Assembly (NCBI RefSeq): GCF_900102525.1
Contig: NZ_FNBZ01000007.1
Coordinates: 248,001-312,000 of the forward strand
Reading direction: 5' to 3'
DNA from: Allobosea robiniae
GTDB lineage: Bacteria > Pseudomonadota > Alphaproteobacteria > Rhizobiales > Beijerinckiaceae
Length of the DNA stretch: 64,000 bases
Part shown: one piece after another, positions 16,920 through 25,939 of the stretch
Position numbering within the stretch: position 1 is the stretch's first letter
How the letters are laid out: each line of letters starts with the position of its first letter
Notes under the pieces: generated by a model
What the model saw: only the letters and a program-made list of their open reading frames with translations
The model's database searches: none
Told to the model about the DNA's origin: nothing
Position numbers and translations under genes: made by a program

Positions 16920-18521
16920 TCACCCTTTCAGGGCGGCCTCTGCCATCGCGCGCAGCAGGTTGCGCTGAACCTTCGGCCCGTTCGGCCCGTCCGTCGCCGG
17001 AAACGTGTCGACGGCCAGGATGCGCGCCGGTTGCTTGAACTTGGCGAGTCGTCCCCGGCAATGCTCCTGCACCGCGGCTTCGGCAAAGCCACCTTCCGCC
17101 GCAATGACGAAGGCGACTGCCCTGTACCCGTCCGGACCATGGGCTCCGACGACCTGGCACTCGCTCACCATCGGGTGGGACGCGACCATCTCGGCGATCT
17201 CCGCCGGACTGACGAGGAACCCTCCCAGGCGCAGGGCATCGTTCATGCGCGCATGGAACTCGAAGCTCCCATCCGCGCGCAGGCAGCCGGCATCACCCGT
17301 CCGCAGGAAGCCATCGTCGGTGAATGCGGCCGCGGTCGCCTCCGGGTCACCGAAATAGCCGAGCATCATGCTCGGAGCCGCGACCTCGAGCTCCCCGCTC
17401 TCGTCGACGGCGAGAAGGCGGCCGGTGTCCGGATCGCGGACGCGGACGATCGCCGCAGCGGAGACCGGATGACCGCCACCGCGCGCCCGGCGCTCCGGCC
17501 CCGCCTCCCTGGGCTGGAGAGAGAACAGCCCCTGAAATTCGGACATCCCGTAGGCGCCCACCGCAAGCAGCCCGCGCTGATCGGCCGCTCGGACGAAGTC
17601 GTCGGACGAATTGTTGAAGGAGCCGAATACGACGAAGCGTAATTCCGGAAAGGGCACGGCGTCGTCGCTCGTCTGGAGCAGGCGATAGAAGACATCGTCG
17701 ACGCCGGCCATATTGGTGACGCCGCGCTGGCGGATCGCGGCCGCGGCGACCTCCGGATCGAAACTGCGCATCAGAACCGTGGGAGCGCCGCCGGCCAGCG
17801 CGCCGATCGTCTGGGTGAGGCCGAATGCGCCGCATAGCGGCATGATCGACATGCCGGCGCTGCCCGGTTCACCATAGAAGCCCGGCGCGGCGGCAACGTC
17901 GAAGGCATGCGTGACCAGGCCTTGCTGGGAGTGCAGCACGAATTTCGGTTTCTTCGTGGTGCCTGACGTGGTGAGGATCAAGCACCCTGTCGCTGGCGAT
18001 ATCGCCGGCCCGTCCCATTCACCGCATTCCAGCAGCGAGGCATAGCTGGCCTGGCGGCGGCCCTCCAGAACGGGCGCGGCCTCTTCCGTCAAGGTCACGA
18101 TCGTCGTCACCGCGGCCAATTCTGCGGGCGGGACGTTCGCCAGGATCTCGCGATAGGCGATCGGCGCGAAGTCGGGAGACATGACGAGAGCACGCGCGCC
18201 CGAGCGGCCGAGGATGTCGCCGACCTCCGCCGCGCGGAAGCGGGTGTTGAGCGACACCACGATCGCCCCCAGGCGACCACAGCCGAGCAGGGTCTCGATC
18301 CAGGCCGAGCAGTTCGGCAGCCAGACCGCGACACGGTCTCCCTGCCCGATGCCGAGCCGGGCAAGACCGGCGGCGAGGCGCCGGCTGCGCCGCGCGAGCT
18401 GCGCGTAGGAAACCGGACGGTCCTCGTCGAACAGCGCCGGCGCTTCGCCATGCTGCAGCGCCAGATTGTCGATCCAGCCACCCAGCGCCACCGGGCGTAT
18501 GCCCTTCCGCTCCACCGCCAT
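16920..18521 (-). CDS. Acyl-CoA synthetase (AMP-forming)
   Basis: ANL-superfamily ligase of 533 residues that activates a carboxylic acid with ATP and CoA. Motifs: LILTTSGTTKKPKFVLHS (A3 phosphate loop), AVGAYGMSEFQGLFSL (A5 region), SGELEVAAPSMMLGYFGDPE and FLRTGDAGCLRADGSFEFHA (A7/A8 hinge) and KFKQPARILAVDTFP near the C-terminus. The expected A10 lysine region (NGPKVQRNLLR) is present. It starts eight bases after the LivK-type receptor stop, with AAGAAG near the end of that gene as the likely ribosome binding site. The substrate is probably the acid imported for this island. Confidence 0.88.
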   Translation of the reverse strand: MAVERKGIRPVALGGWIDNLALQHGEAPALFDEDRPVSYAQLARRSRRLAAGLARLGIGQGDRVAVWLPNCSAWIETLLGCGRLGAIVVSLNTRFRAAEVGDILGRSGARALVMSPDFAPIAYREILANVPPAELAAVTTIVTLTEEAAPVLEGRRQASYASLLECGEWDGPAISPATGCLILTTSGTTKKPKFVLHSQQGLVTHAFDVAAAPGFYGEPGSAGMSIMPLCGAFGLTQTIGALAGGAPTVLMRSFDPEVAAAAIRQRGVTNMAGVDDVFYRLLQTSDDAVPFPELRFVVFGSFNNSSDDFVRAADQRGLLAVGAYGMSEFQGLFSLQPREAGPERRARGGGHPVSAAAIVRVRDPDTGRLLAVDESGELEVAAPSMMLGYFGDPEATAAAFTDDGFLRTGDAGCLRADGSFEFHARMNDALRLGGFLVSPAEIAEMVASHPMVSECQVVGAHGPDGYRAVAFVIAAEGGFAEAAVQEHCRGRLAKFKQPARILAVDTFPATDGPNGPKVQRNLLRAMAEAALKG

Positions 18522-18528
18522 CGCGCGG

Positions 18529-19758
18529 TTACTTCTTGACTAGCGGGCAGCGCGAGCGGGACAGCGGCTGGAAGGCTTCGTCGCCGGGAATCGTAGCCAG
18601 GACGTTGTAGAGGTCCCATGGCTCCTTCACCTCGGACGGCTTCTTGACCTCGACCAGATACATGTCGTGGACCATCCGGCCGTCCTCGCGGATCCTGCCG
18701 TTGGTGGCGAAGATGTCGTTGATCGGCCGCTCGCGCATCTGCTTCATCACAGCACCTGTTTCGTCGGTGCCAGCCTGTTTGACCGCGCCGAGATAATGCA
18801 GCACCGTCGAATACACCGCCGCCTGCTCGGCATTCGGCATCCGCTTCATCGTCTCGTAGAATCGGCGCGACCAGGCGCGGGTCTGCTCGTTGCGGTTCCA
18901 GTAGAACGCCTCGGTGAAGATCAGCCCCTGCGCGCCCTCGACACCGATCGCGTTGATGTCGTTGATCAGCGTGTAGAGCGACGCCATGCGCTGCTTGCCG
19001 CCAACACCGATGCCGAACTCGCGTGCCGTCTTCAGCGCGTTGGCCGTGTCGTTGCCGGCATTCGCGAGCGCGATGACCTTCGCGCCCGAGCTTTGCGCAG
19101 CGACCAGGAAAGACGAGAAATCGGTCGTCGCCAACGGGTGACGCGTCGTGCCCACGAGCTTTCCGCCGGTATCGGCGAGAGCCGCCCCGGCATCCTGGAT
19201 CAGATCCGCGCCGAAGACGCTGTCGAGGGCGAGGATATGCCAGCTGTCGAGACCTCGCGCCGTCAGCGCCTTCACGGTCGCACGGGTCAGGGCATAGCTG
19301 TCCAGCGCGTAGTGGATCGAGATCGGCGAGCAGCTCTCGTTGGTGAGCCGCACCGCACCCGGCCCGCTAAAGGCGACGATCTTGTTCTTCTGCTTGGCGA
19401 TTTCCAGCACCGCCAGCGCCGGGCCGGTCGCGATGGTCTCGAGGATCGCATCGACCTTCCCGTTGTCGAACCATTCGCGCGCGCGGCTCGACGCGATGTC
19501 GGGTTTGTTGAGATGATCCGCTGCCAGCACCTCGACCGGTTTGCCGAGCACGGTGCCGCCAAAATCAGAGACCGCCATCCGTGCCGCTGTCGCGGCGCCT
19601 TCGCCGGAATAGTCCGAATACGGCCCCGACATGTCGAGGAGGAGGCCAATCCGGACGACATCATCGGAAATCGTGGCCCGGGCTGCGGCGCGTTCGCATG
19701 GGTTCGCGGCCATCAGCAGCCCGACGATCAGAGCAAGCGTCCAATGCATGTCCATCAC
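18529..19758 (-). CDS. Branched-chain amino acid-type ABC transporter substrate-binding protein (LivK-like), orphan
   Basis: Periplasmic binding protein type I fold of 409 residues. The N-terminus MHWTLALIVGLLMAANPCERAAA acts as signal peptide. The mature part begins VVRIGLLLDMSGPYSDYSG, a hallmark of LivK/AmiC-like receptors for amino acids, aromatic acids or amides, and continues with VLAADHLNKPDIA and ALDSVFGADL. No LivHMGF genes are present, so it must use a transporter encoded elsewhere. Its place between MaoC and ligase genes points to uptake of the pathway acid. Confidence 0.87.
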   Translation of the reverse strand: MMDMHWTLALIVGLLMAANPCERAAARATISDDVVRIGLLLDMSGPYSDYSGEGAATAARMAVSDFGGTVLGKPVEVLAADHLNKPDIASSRAREWFDNGKVDAILETIATGPALAVLEIAKQKNKIVAFSGPGAVRLTNESCSPISIHYALDSYALTRATVKALTARGLDSWHILALDSVFGADLIQDAGAALADTGGKLVGTTRHPLATTDFSSFLVAAQSSGAKVIALANAGNDTANALKTAREFGIGVGGKQRMASLYTLINDINAIGVEGAQGLIFTEAFYWNRNEQTRAWSRRFYETMKRMPNAEQAAVYSTVLHYLGAVKQAGTDETGAVMKQMRERPINDIFATNGRIREDGRMVHDMYLVEVKKPSEVKEPWDLYNVLATIPGDEAFQPLSRSRCPLVKK

Positions 19759-19816
19759 TCCCCTGTTCGGAGAGGTTCACCCTCCCCGCCTTGTTGTTAG
19801 AGGCGCCCGCGCCCGC

Positions 19817-20695
19817 TCATCCGGCGGCGAATTCGAATATCCCGTTATTGAGGATCACGATGTCCCGCTCGACCGCGCGGCAGCGGAAAGCGGCCGAACC
19901 CGGCTTCACGGACCAGATCTCGGTCCTAATCGTCTCGCCGGGATAGACCGGGGCGGAGAAGCGACAGTCGAAACGCTGGAACCGCGCTGGCGATCCCCCG
20001 CATAGGGCGCGTAGCAACGCATAGGCTGCGATGCCCCAGGTTGCCGCTCCATGCAGGATCGGGCGCGGGAAGCCCGCAGTGCGAGCCACCGCGGGATCGG
20101 CATGAAGCGGATTGTAGTCGCCCGACAGCCGGTAGATCAGCGCCGCCTGCGGAATGGTAGGATGGTCGACGATGTGGTCGGGCTGCATCTCCGGCGGCGA
20201 TGGAAGAACCCGGATGCCGGACGTGGCAGGGCCGCCGAAGCCGCCATCTCCTCGCGCGAAGATGGAGTTCGTGACCGTCGCGATGAGATCGCCCGTCACG
20301 GCATCGACCACGTCGCGTACGGTATAAATGACGGCGCCCTTGTCGGCACCCTTGTCGACGACCTCCTCGATCCGTGTGCGCCCGATGACACGCCCCTCCG
20401 GAGGAAGCGGCCGGTGCAGGATCAGTCCCTGCTCGCCGTTCAGGATGCGCTTCCAGTCAATCCCGGTCGCAGGGTCCTGCAACCAGAAGCCGGGGTAACC
20501 GAGAACACCCGCGAAGCTGGGCAAGGCCTGCAAGCCGCGCTCGTAGACGAAGCTCAGATCCTCGGACCGGCTCTCGTCGCCGCCCAGGCCGAGGCCGAGC
20601 GCGTAAAGCATGGTGTCGCGCGCGGTGAAGCTGTGGTCCTTCGGCTCGATCCGCCAGGATTTGATGGCATCGTAGTCGATCGGCATCAGCGTCAT
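19817..20695 (-). CDS. MaoC-like (R)-enoyl-CoA hydratase, double hotdog
   Basis: Double-hotdog hydratase of 292 residues resembling the hydratase half of peroxisomal multifunctional enzyme type 2. An N-terminal hotdog (TARDTMLYALGLGLGGDESR) is followed by a C-terminal MaoC domain with the hydratase-2 motif in YRLSGDYNPLHADPAVARTA and FPRPILHGAATWGIAAYALL. It would hydrate 2-enoyl-CoA to the (R)-3-hydroxy form. The start is uncertain: ATG codons at 20740, 20695 and 20686 are in frame, and homologues generally begin MPIDYD (20686). Divergent from the SDR gene that likely performs the next step. Confidence 0.85.
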   Translation of the reverse strand: MTLMPIDYDAIKSWRIEPKDHSFTARDTMLYALGLGLGGDESRSEDLSFVYERGLQALPSFAGVLGYPGFWLQDPATGIDWKRILNGEQGLILHRPLPPEGRVIGRTRIEEVVDKGADKGAVIYTVRDVVDAVTGDLIATVTNSIFARGDGGFGGPATSGIRVLPSPPEMQPDHIVDHPTIPQAALIYRLSGDYNPLHADPAVARTAGFPRPILHGAATWGIAAYALLRALCGGSPARFQRFDCRFSAPVYPGETIRTEIWSVKPGSAAFRCRAVERDIVILNNGIFEFAAG

Positions 20696-20742
20696 CCGGA
20701 TTATCGTGAGTGGGGAGCGCGCTCCTGCCTTATCATTCAATA

Positions 20743-20756
20743 TTCATTCGACTGAA
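20743..20756. promoter_or_regulatory. Candidate GntR operator, copy 6
   Basis: TTCATTCGACTGAA is an inverted repeat (TTCA/TGAA arms, TCGA centre) in the divergent gap between the MaoC and SDR genes. A weaker relative, GTCGAAT, occurs at 20781-20787. Confidence 0.55.
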
Positions 20757-20880
20757 ATGACAACGCCTCTTCCCATTAAAGTCGAATTTTTTCTTGCGCG
20801 CGCGCCGGCCGGGTGGGAGAAGGCTAGCGCCTTCGTGCGTCCGCGCGACAGGCGCGAGAGGACAGCGACGGGGATGGACA

Positions 20881-21795
20881 ATGAGTGATTCTTTGCAGGG
20901 TAAGGTCGTCCTGGTCACGGGCGCCGGCCGCGGGATCGGCCGCGAAATCGCCCTTCTGGCGGCGGCGGAAGGGGCCGCGGTCGTGGTCAACGATCTCGGC
21001 GGGGACGCGGAAGGCGGAGGACGCAGCGCCGGCCCTGCAGAGGACGTCGTCGCCGAGATCAAGGCGGCGGGGGGGCGTGCCGTCGCGAACGGGGACAGCA
21101 TCACCGACCCGGTAGCAGCGGAACGCATGGTTCAGCAGGCGGTCGACAGCTTCGGCAGGATCGATGCCGTGATCAACAATGCCGGCATCCTGCGCGACCG
21201 CATCTTCCACCGCATGTCGCATGACGACTGGTCGTCGGTGATCAACGTGCATCTCAACGGCTATTTCAACGTCTCCAAGGCGGCCTGCCCCTTCTTCAAG
21301 GAGCAGCAGAGCGGCGCCTTCGTGCACTTCACCTCGACATCGGGCCTCGTCGGCAATCTCGGCCAGGCGAACTACATGGCCGCTAAGCTCGGCGTCATCG
21401 GCCTCTCCAAGGCGATCGCCCTGGACATGCAGCGCTTCAACGTGCGCTCCAACTGCGTCTCGCCTTTCGCCTGGAGCCGGCTCGTCGGCACGATCCCGAC
21501 CGAAACGGAGGCCGAGAAGCTGCGCGTCGAGCGGATCAAGGCGATGACCGCGGCCAAGATCGCGCCGCTCACCGTGTTTCTCGCCAGCGATCTCGCCAAG
21601 GACGTCAACGGGCAGATCTTCGGCTCGCGCAAGAACGAGCTGTTCCTGTTCAGCCAGCCACGGCCGATCAGGGCGGCGCAGCGGAGCGACGGCTGGACGC
21701 CGCAGACGATCGCCGAGCACATGCTGCCGGCCTTCAAATCGTCCTTCTATCCGCTCGAGCGCTCGGCGGACGTCTTCTCCTGGGACCCGATCTGA
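20881..21795 (+). CDS. SDR oxidoreductase, MFE-2-like (R)-3-hydroxyacyl-CoA dehydrogenase
   Basis: Short-chain dehydrogenase of 304 residues. VVLVTGAGRGIGREIALLAA, VVVNDLGGDAEGGGRSAGPA and a long insert match the dehydrogenase domain of multifunctional enzyme type 2 (HSD17B4/FOX2). The catalytic region is VHFTSTSGLVGNLGQANYMA with YMAAK, and Asn is in NNAGILRDRIFHRM. It probably oxidises (R)-3-hydroxyacyl-CoA made by the divergent MaoC hydratase, so the two form a split MFE-2. The start at 20881 follows GGGGATGG. Confidence 0.87.
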   Translation: MSDSLQGKVVLVTGAGRGIGREIALLAAAEGAAVVVNDLGGDAEGGGRSAGPAEDVVAEIKAAGGRAVANGDSITDPVAAERMVQQAVDSFGRIDAVINNAGILRDRIFHRMSHDDWSSVINVHLNGYFNVSKAACPFFKEQQSGAFVHFTSTSGLVGNLGQANYMAAKLGVIGLSKAIALDMQRFNVRSNCVSPFAWSRLVGTIPTETEAEKLRVERIKAMTAAKIAPLTVFLASDLAKDVNGQIFGSRKNELFLFSQPRPIRAAQRSDGWTPQTIAEHMLPAFKSSFYPLERSADVFSWDPI

Positions 21796-21807
21796 GACGG
21801 GCCATAT

Positions 21808-21836
21808 GCCGGCCGCAGGCGATGCCTGCGGCCGGC
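21808..21836. terminator. Strong stem-loop between convergent genes
   Basis: A perfect 13-base-pair stem, GCCGGCCGCAGGC (21808-21820) with GCCTGCGGCCGGC (21824-21836), closes a GAT loop between the convergent SDR and acyl-CoA dehydrogenase genes. There is no clear U-tract, but position and stability suit a bidirectional terminator. Confidence 0.6.
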
Positions 21837-21844
21837 AGCGGCGT

Positions 21845-22999
21845 TTACGTCCGGGCGGGCCGCAGCAAGTCGCGGCCGATGATCAGCTTCAGGATATGGT
21901 TGCTCCCCGCCGAGATCCGGTCGACGCGGGCATCCGCATAGGCCCGCGCGATCGGGTATTCCCACATATAGCCCCAGCCGCCGAAGAGCTGCAGGCACTG
22001 GTCGATCACCCGGCCTTCCAGCTCGCTGGCCCTCAGCTTGGCCGCTGCGGCATCGACCGCCGACAATTCGCCGCGCAGATGCCGCGCGATGCAGTCGTCG
22101 ACGAAGACCCGGTGCACCATGGTTTCCGACCAGAGATCCGCCAGCAGGAACTGGGTGTTCTGGAAATCGGCGATCTTGCGGCCGAACGCCTCGCGCTCGC
22201 TGACATAGTCCACGGTCGATTGCAGGGCACGCTCCGTCGCGGCCATCGCCCGCACGGCCGAGCTCAGCCGCTCCTGCGCGAGCAGGTTCATCATCATCCC
22301 GAATCCCGCCCCCTCCTGACCGAGCAGGTTGGAGACCGGGACCCGCAGGTCCGCGAAGAACAGTTCCGACGTATCCTGCGCCTTGCGGCCGATCTTTTCG
22401 AGCATCCGCCCGCGCGTGAAGCCGGGCCTGTCCGTCTCGACCAGGACCATGCTGATGCCCTTGCCGCGTGCGGTCGGGTCGGTCTTGCAGGCCAGCAGCA
22501 GCAGATGCGCCTGATGGCCGTTGCTGATGAAGACCTTCTGGCCGTTGATGACGTAATCGTCGTCATCGCGGACCGCGCTCGTCCGCATCGCCTGCAGGTC
22601 GCTCCCAGCCGACGGCTCTGTCATGCCGATCGCGGTGATCACCTCGCCGCGCGCCATCGCAGGCAGCCAGCGCTCTTTCTGCTCAGGCGTCCCGTAGACG
22701 CTGAGATAGGGCACGACGATATCGGAATGACCGCTGAAGGCCGGGCCGGATCCGCCCGCAGCGGTCATCTCCTCGTTGACGATGACGTTGTGGAGGAAGT
22801 CCCCGCCGCCGCCGCCATGCTCGATGGGCTGGTCGCAGCAGAGCAGGCCGGCCTCGCCCGCCTTGCGCCACACCTCCGGCGGCACCGTGCCCGCCTTCTC
22901 CCACGCGACCCGGTGGGGCAGGATCTCGGCCTCGACGAAGCGGCGCACGGTGCGCCGGAACTGGTCGTGTTCTTCCTGAAAGATCGATCGTTTCGACAT
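21845..22999 (-). CDS. Acyl-CoA dehydrogenase
   Basis: Acyl-CoA dehydrogenase of 384 residues starting MSKRSIFQEEHDQFRRTVRR, typical of the long-chain-like subgroup. AIGMTEPSAGSDLQAM, VINGQKVFISNGHQAHLLLL and the C-terminal LFGGWGYMWEYPIARAYADA are family signatures. The YEGT-type Glu is replaced (SAGSNH), and the Glu in LLAQERLSSAV is the likely catalytic base. It follows the CaiB gene at 23027 by 27 bases, in one unit. Confidence 0.88.
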   Translation of the reverse strand: MSKRSIFQEEHDQFRRTVRRFVEAEILPHRVAWEKAGTVPPEVWRKAGEAGLLCCDQPIEHGGGGGDFLHNVIVNEEMTAAGGSGPAFSGHSDIVVPYLSVYGTPEQKERWLPAMARGEVITAIGMTEPSAGSDLQAMRTSAVRDDDDYVINGQKVFISNGHQAHLLLLACKTDPTARGKGISMVLVETDRPGFTRGRMLEKIGRKAQDTSELFFADLRVPVSNLLGQEGAGFGMMMNLLAQERLSSAVRAMAATERALQSTVDYVSEREAFGRKIADFQNTQFLLADLWSETMVHRVFVDDCIARHLRGELSAVDAAAAKLRASELEGRVIDQCLQLFGGWGYMWEYPIARAYADARVDRISAGSNHILKLIIGRDLLRPART

Positions 23000-23026
23000 G
23001 CGTCTCTCCCTATTGTTCAGATGGCG

Positions 23027-24181
23027 TCAGGCGAGGCCGAGCTCTGCCAGGATGGCTCTGCGATCCTGATCGAGGTCCGGCGCGACACGGCGCGTCGGCG
23101 GATCCTCGAAAGTCGAGAATTTGAGCGGCGTCCCCGCGATCTGGACCGGCCCTAGCACCGGGTCGGTGACCGAGATCAGCATGTTGCGTGCCGCCACCTG
23201 GGGGTGGCTCAGCGCCTCGTCGATGGAATTGATCGGCCCGGCGGGAACGCCGGCAGCGTCGAAATGCGCGAGCCAGTTCGCCGTGCGGTCTCCCCGCAGG
23301 CGCTCCTCGATCAGCTCGTGGAGGATTTCCCGGTTCGCGACGCGCAGCTCGTTGCGGCGGAAGCGCTCGTCCTCGATCAGCTCCGGCAGGCCGAGCGCCC
23401 GGGCGAGCAGCCCGAACATCTTGTCATTGCCGCAGGCCAGCACGATGTGCCCATCCGCCGTTGCGAAGGCCTCGAACGGCATGATCGCCGGGTGGCGGGA
23501 GCCCATGCGTCCGCCGACCTCGCCAGCCATGGTGTAGCGCGAGATCGTGCTTTCCAGCATCGCCAGCAGGCAGTCATACATCGCGATATCGACGCGCGAG
23601 GCCTCGCCGGTGCGCTCGCGATGCAGCAGCGCGGCGTTGACGGCGGCAGCGGTGAAGATGCCCGAGCCGACATCCGCGATCGAGATACCGACGCGGCAGG
23701 GCTCGCCCCCGCTCGGACCTGTCACGCTCATCATCCCGGACATGCCCTGGATGACCATGTCGTAGGATGGGCGGTCGCGTGCCGGACCGGCATGGCCGAA
23801 CCCGGATGTCGACGCATAGATCAGGCGCGGATAGCGCTCGTGAAGATGCTCCCAGCCATAGCCCAGCCTTTCGAGCACCCCGGGCCGGAAATTCTCGGTC
23901 AGGATATCGGCGCGCTCCAGCAACTTCTCGAACACCGCCCGGTCCGCCTCGGACTTGAGATCGAGCGCGATCGATTCCTTGCCGCGGTTGACCGAGCCGA
24001 AATAGCAGGGCCGGCCCTGGATGAAGGGCCCGAACTGACGTGAATCGTCCCCGAGCCCCGGCGGTTCGACCTTGATCACCCGAGCGCCCATGTCGGCGAG
24101 CATCATCGTGCAGTATGGCCCGGCCAGGACGCGGGTCAGGTCAACGACGGTTATGCCCGAAAGGGGCCCCTTTGCGGTCAT
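23027..24181 (-). CDS. CaiB/BaiF family CoA transferase
   Basis: Family III CoA transferase of 384 residues. ITVVDLTRVLAGPYCTMMLA, VIKVEPPGLGDDSRQFGPF, SIALDLKSEADR and the catalytic Asp in ISIADVGSGIFTAAAV are visible. It is a distinct paralogue of the protein at 15619-16809, so the island has two acid-activating transferases besides the ligase. First gene of a two-gene unit with the dehydrogenase, divergent from the racemase-like gene. Confidence 0.88.
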   Translation of the reverse strand: MTAKGPLSGITVVDLTRVLAGPYCTMMLADMGARVIKVEPPGLGDDSRQFGPFIQGRPCYFGSVNRGKESIALDLKSEADRAVFEKLLERADILTENFRPGVLERLGYGWEHLHERYPRLIYASTSGFGHAGPARDRPSYDMVIQGMSGMMSVTGPSGGEPCRVGISIADVGSGIFTAAAVNAALLHRERTGEASRVDIAMYDCLLAMLESTISRYTMAGEVGGRMGSRHPAIMPFEAFATADGHIVLACGNDKMFGLLARALGLPELIEDERFRRNELRVANREILHELIEERLRGDRTANWLAHFDAAGVPAGPINSIDEALSHPQVAARNMLISVTDPVLGPVQIAGTPLKFSTFEDPPTRRVAPDLDQDRRAILAELGLA

Positions 24182-24271
24182 CGCGCATTTCCTCCGGTCT
24201 TATGCGTCGGCGGCGGCATCGAGGCCGCGCGCTCCGCCCCTTCAGAACACAGATTTTTAGGATGGACAATA

Positions 24272-24285
24272 TTTGTTCGTATTAA
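24272..24285. promoter_or_regulatory. Candidate GntR operator, copy 7
   Basis: TTTGTTCGTATTAA matches TTCATTCGAATGAA at 10 of 14 positions and lies in the divergent gap (24182-24347) between the CaiB and racemase-like genes. It is the weakest copy. Confidence 0.35.
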
Positions 24286-24347
24286 TAGACAAGTCGCCGG
24301 CGCGGCGATGCCGCGCCCCGTGCGTCGACAGGTGACGGGAGGCACGA

Positions 24348-25445
24348 TTGGGACCGCTGTCGGGGATTAAAGTCGTAGAATTCGCCGGGATCGGGCCAGG
24401 GCCCATGTGCGCCATGCTGCTTGCCGATCTGGGGGCGGACGTCGTCCGCATCGAGCGGCAGGGCAGCGAACTCGGCGTGCCGAAATCACCGGCCCATGAC
24501 GTGCTGCGCCGCAATCGGCAATGCGTGACGCTGGACCTCAAGACTGAAGCCGGCCTCAAGGCCGCCCGGACGCTCGTCGCCCGCGCCGACGCCCTGATCG
24601 AGGGCTCGCGCCCCGGCGTCATGGAACGCCTCGGCCTCGGGCCTGAAGCCTGCCTGGCCGCCAATCCTCGCCTGGTCTACGGCCGGATGACGGGCTGGGG
24701 CCAGGACGGTCCACTCGCCCAGGCTGCAGGCCATGACCTCAACTACATCGCGATCACGGGCGCCCTCCATGCGATGGGCCGGCAGGGCCAGCCGCCGACA
24801 CCGCCGCTCAATCTCGTCGGCGATTTCGGCGGTGGCGCGCTCTATCTGGCATTCGGTCTGGCCTGCGCGCTTCTCGAGACGCAGCGTTCCGGTACAGGGC
24901 AGGTCGTCGATGCGGCCATGACCGAAGGCGCGAGTTCGATGATGGCCGTGTTCCACGGCCTTTACGCCGCCGGGCGCTGGGAGCTCGATCGCGGTGCCAA
25001 CATTCTCGATTCCGGCGCCTTCTTCTACGATTGCTACGAATGCAGCGACGGCCAATGGGTTAGCGTCGCCGCGCTCGAACCGAAATTCTACGCGCTCCTG
25101 ATCGATGCGCTGGAGATCGAGGCCGAGACGCTACCGCCCCAGCATGACAAGGCGCGCTGGCCGGAAGGGCGCGCAATCCTGGCGGCGCGCTTCGCCGAAA
25201 AGACCCAGGCCGAATGGTGCGCGCTTCTCGAAGGCACCGACGCCTGCTTCGCGCCGGTGCTGTCGCTCGCGGAAGCCCCGCACCACCCTCACATGCAGGC
25301 CCGCGGTGCTTTCGTCGCCGTCGACGGCATCACGCAGCCGGCGCCGGCGCCGCGCTTCAGCCGGACCAGCCCAGCGGCCCCTCTGCCGCCCGTCACGCTG
25401 GACGACATCTCGACCGTTCTGTCGCGATGGGAGAGGCGTGCCTGA
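24348..25445 (+). CDS. Alpha-methylacyl-CoA racemase-like CoA transferase
   Basis: CaiB-superfamily protein of 365 residues in the alpha-methylacyl-CoA racemase branch. It has [75 protein letters not shown] and the conserved Asp in [16 protein letters not shown]. Racemases of this type interconvert (R)- and (S)-2-methylacyl-CoA so that branched chains can enter beta-oxidation. The start is TTG at 24348, supported by GGGAGG at 24337-24342; there is no ATG in an equally good position. Confidence 0.87.
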   Translation: MGPLSGIKVVEFAGIGPGPMCAMLLADLGADVVRIERQGSELGVPKSPAHDVLRRNRQCVTLDLKTEAGLKAARTLVARADALIEGSRPGVMERLGLGPEACLAANPRLVYGRMTGWGQDGPLAQAAGHDLNYIAITGALHAMGRQGQPPTPPLNLVGDFGGGALYLAFGLACALLETQRSGTGQVVDAAMTEGASSMMAVFHGLYAAGRWELDRGANILDSGAFFYDCYECSDGQWVSVAALEPKFYALLIDALEIEAETLPPQHDKARWPEGRAILAARFAEKTQAEWCALLEGTDACFAPVLSLAEAPHHPHMQARGAFVAVDGITQPAPAPRFSRTSPAAPLPPVTLDDISTVLSRWERRA

Positions 25446-25462
25446 TCCGGCCTGCGCGGCTG

Positions 25463-25484
25463 GACATTCATTCGAATAAATGTC
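25463..25484. promoter_or_regulatory. Candidate GntR operator, copy 8 (best palindrome)
   Basis: A 22-base palindrome centred between 25473 and 25474 has 10 of 11 complementary pairs: arms GACATTCATTC and GAATAAATGTC. It is the longest form of the recurrent motif and lies 18 bases after the racemase-like gene and about 35 bases before the DUF35 gene, implying a separate promoter for the thiolase unit. Confidence 0.65.
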
Positions 25485-25495
25485 ATCGATCATAA

Positions 25496-25507
25496 ATTCG
25501 CACGAAT
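25496..25507. promoter_or_regulatory. Possible second operator half-site pair
   Basis: ATTCG (25496-25500) and CGAAT (25503-25507) form an inverted pair with a 2-base spacer, next to the strong palindrome and directly before the DUF35 gene start. Confidence 0.35.
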
Positions 25508-25519
25508 GAGCATCCCGAC

Positions 25520-25939
25520 ATGGCGACACCATCCGAACGACCGCGGCCGAAGCCGACCCCCGAGACCCGGCACTTCTGGGAGGGGACGCGCGAAGGAGAG
25601 CTCCGGCTGCAGCGCTGCAACGCCTGCGAGCGCTCCTACTTTCCGCCGCGCCCGTTCTGTCCGCATTGCAACGCCGATGACGTCACGGTCTATGCGGCCT
25701 CCGGCCGGGGCACGCTCTACAGCTACGTCATCAGCCATCGCCCGGCGCCCGGCTTTACGCCGCCCTATGCGATCGCCGTGGTAGAAACGCAGGAAGGGCC
25801 GCGGCTGATGTCCAACATCGTCGACTGCCCGCAGACGCCTGAGGCGCTGCAGCTCGACATGGCCGTGGAGGTCGTTTTCCAGAAGCTGGACGACGAGATC
25901 ACGCTGCCGCTCTTCCGCCCGGTGGGGGCGCGCGGATGA
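25520..25939 (+). CDS. DUF35 OB-fold protein with zinc ribbon
   Basis: Protein of 139 residues with an N-terminal helix (ETRHFWEGTREGELRLQRC), a rubredoxin-like zinc ribbon (CNACERSYFPPRPFCPHC) and an OB-fold (GRGTLYSYVISHRPAPGF, VEVVFQKLDDEITLPLFRP). Such DUF35 proteins pair with SCPx-type thiolases and, in steroid side-chain degradation, form an active retro-aldolase/thiolase complex. The stop overlaps the start of the thiolase gene by four bases, consistent with a complex. Confidence 0.88.
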   Translation: MATPSERPRPKPTPETRHFWEGTREGELRLQRCNACERSYFPPRPFCPHCNADDVTVYAASGRGTLYSYVISHRPAPGFTPPYAIAVVETQEGPRLMSNIVDCPQTPEALQLDMAVEVVFQKLDDEITLPLFRPVGARG

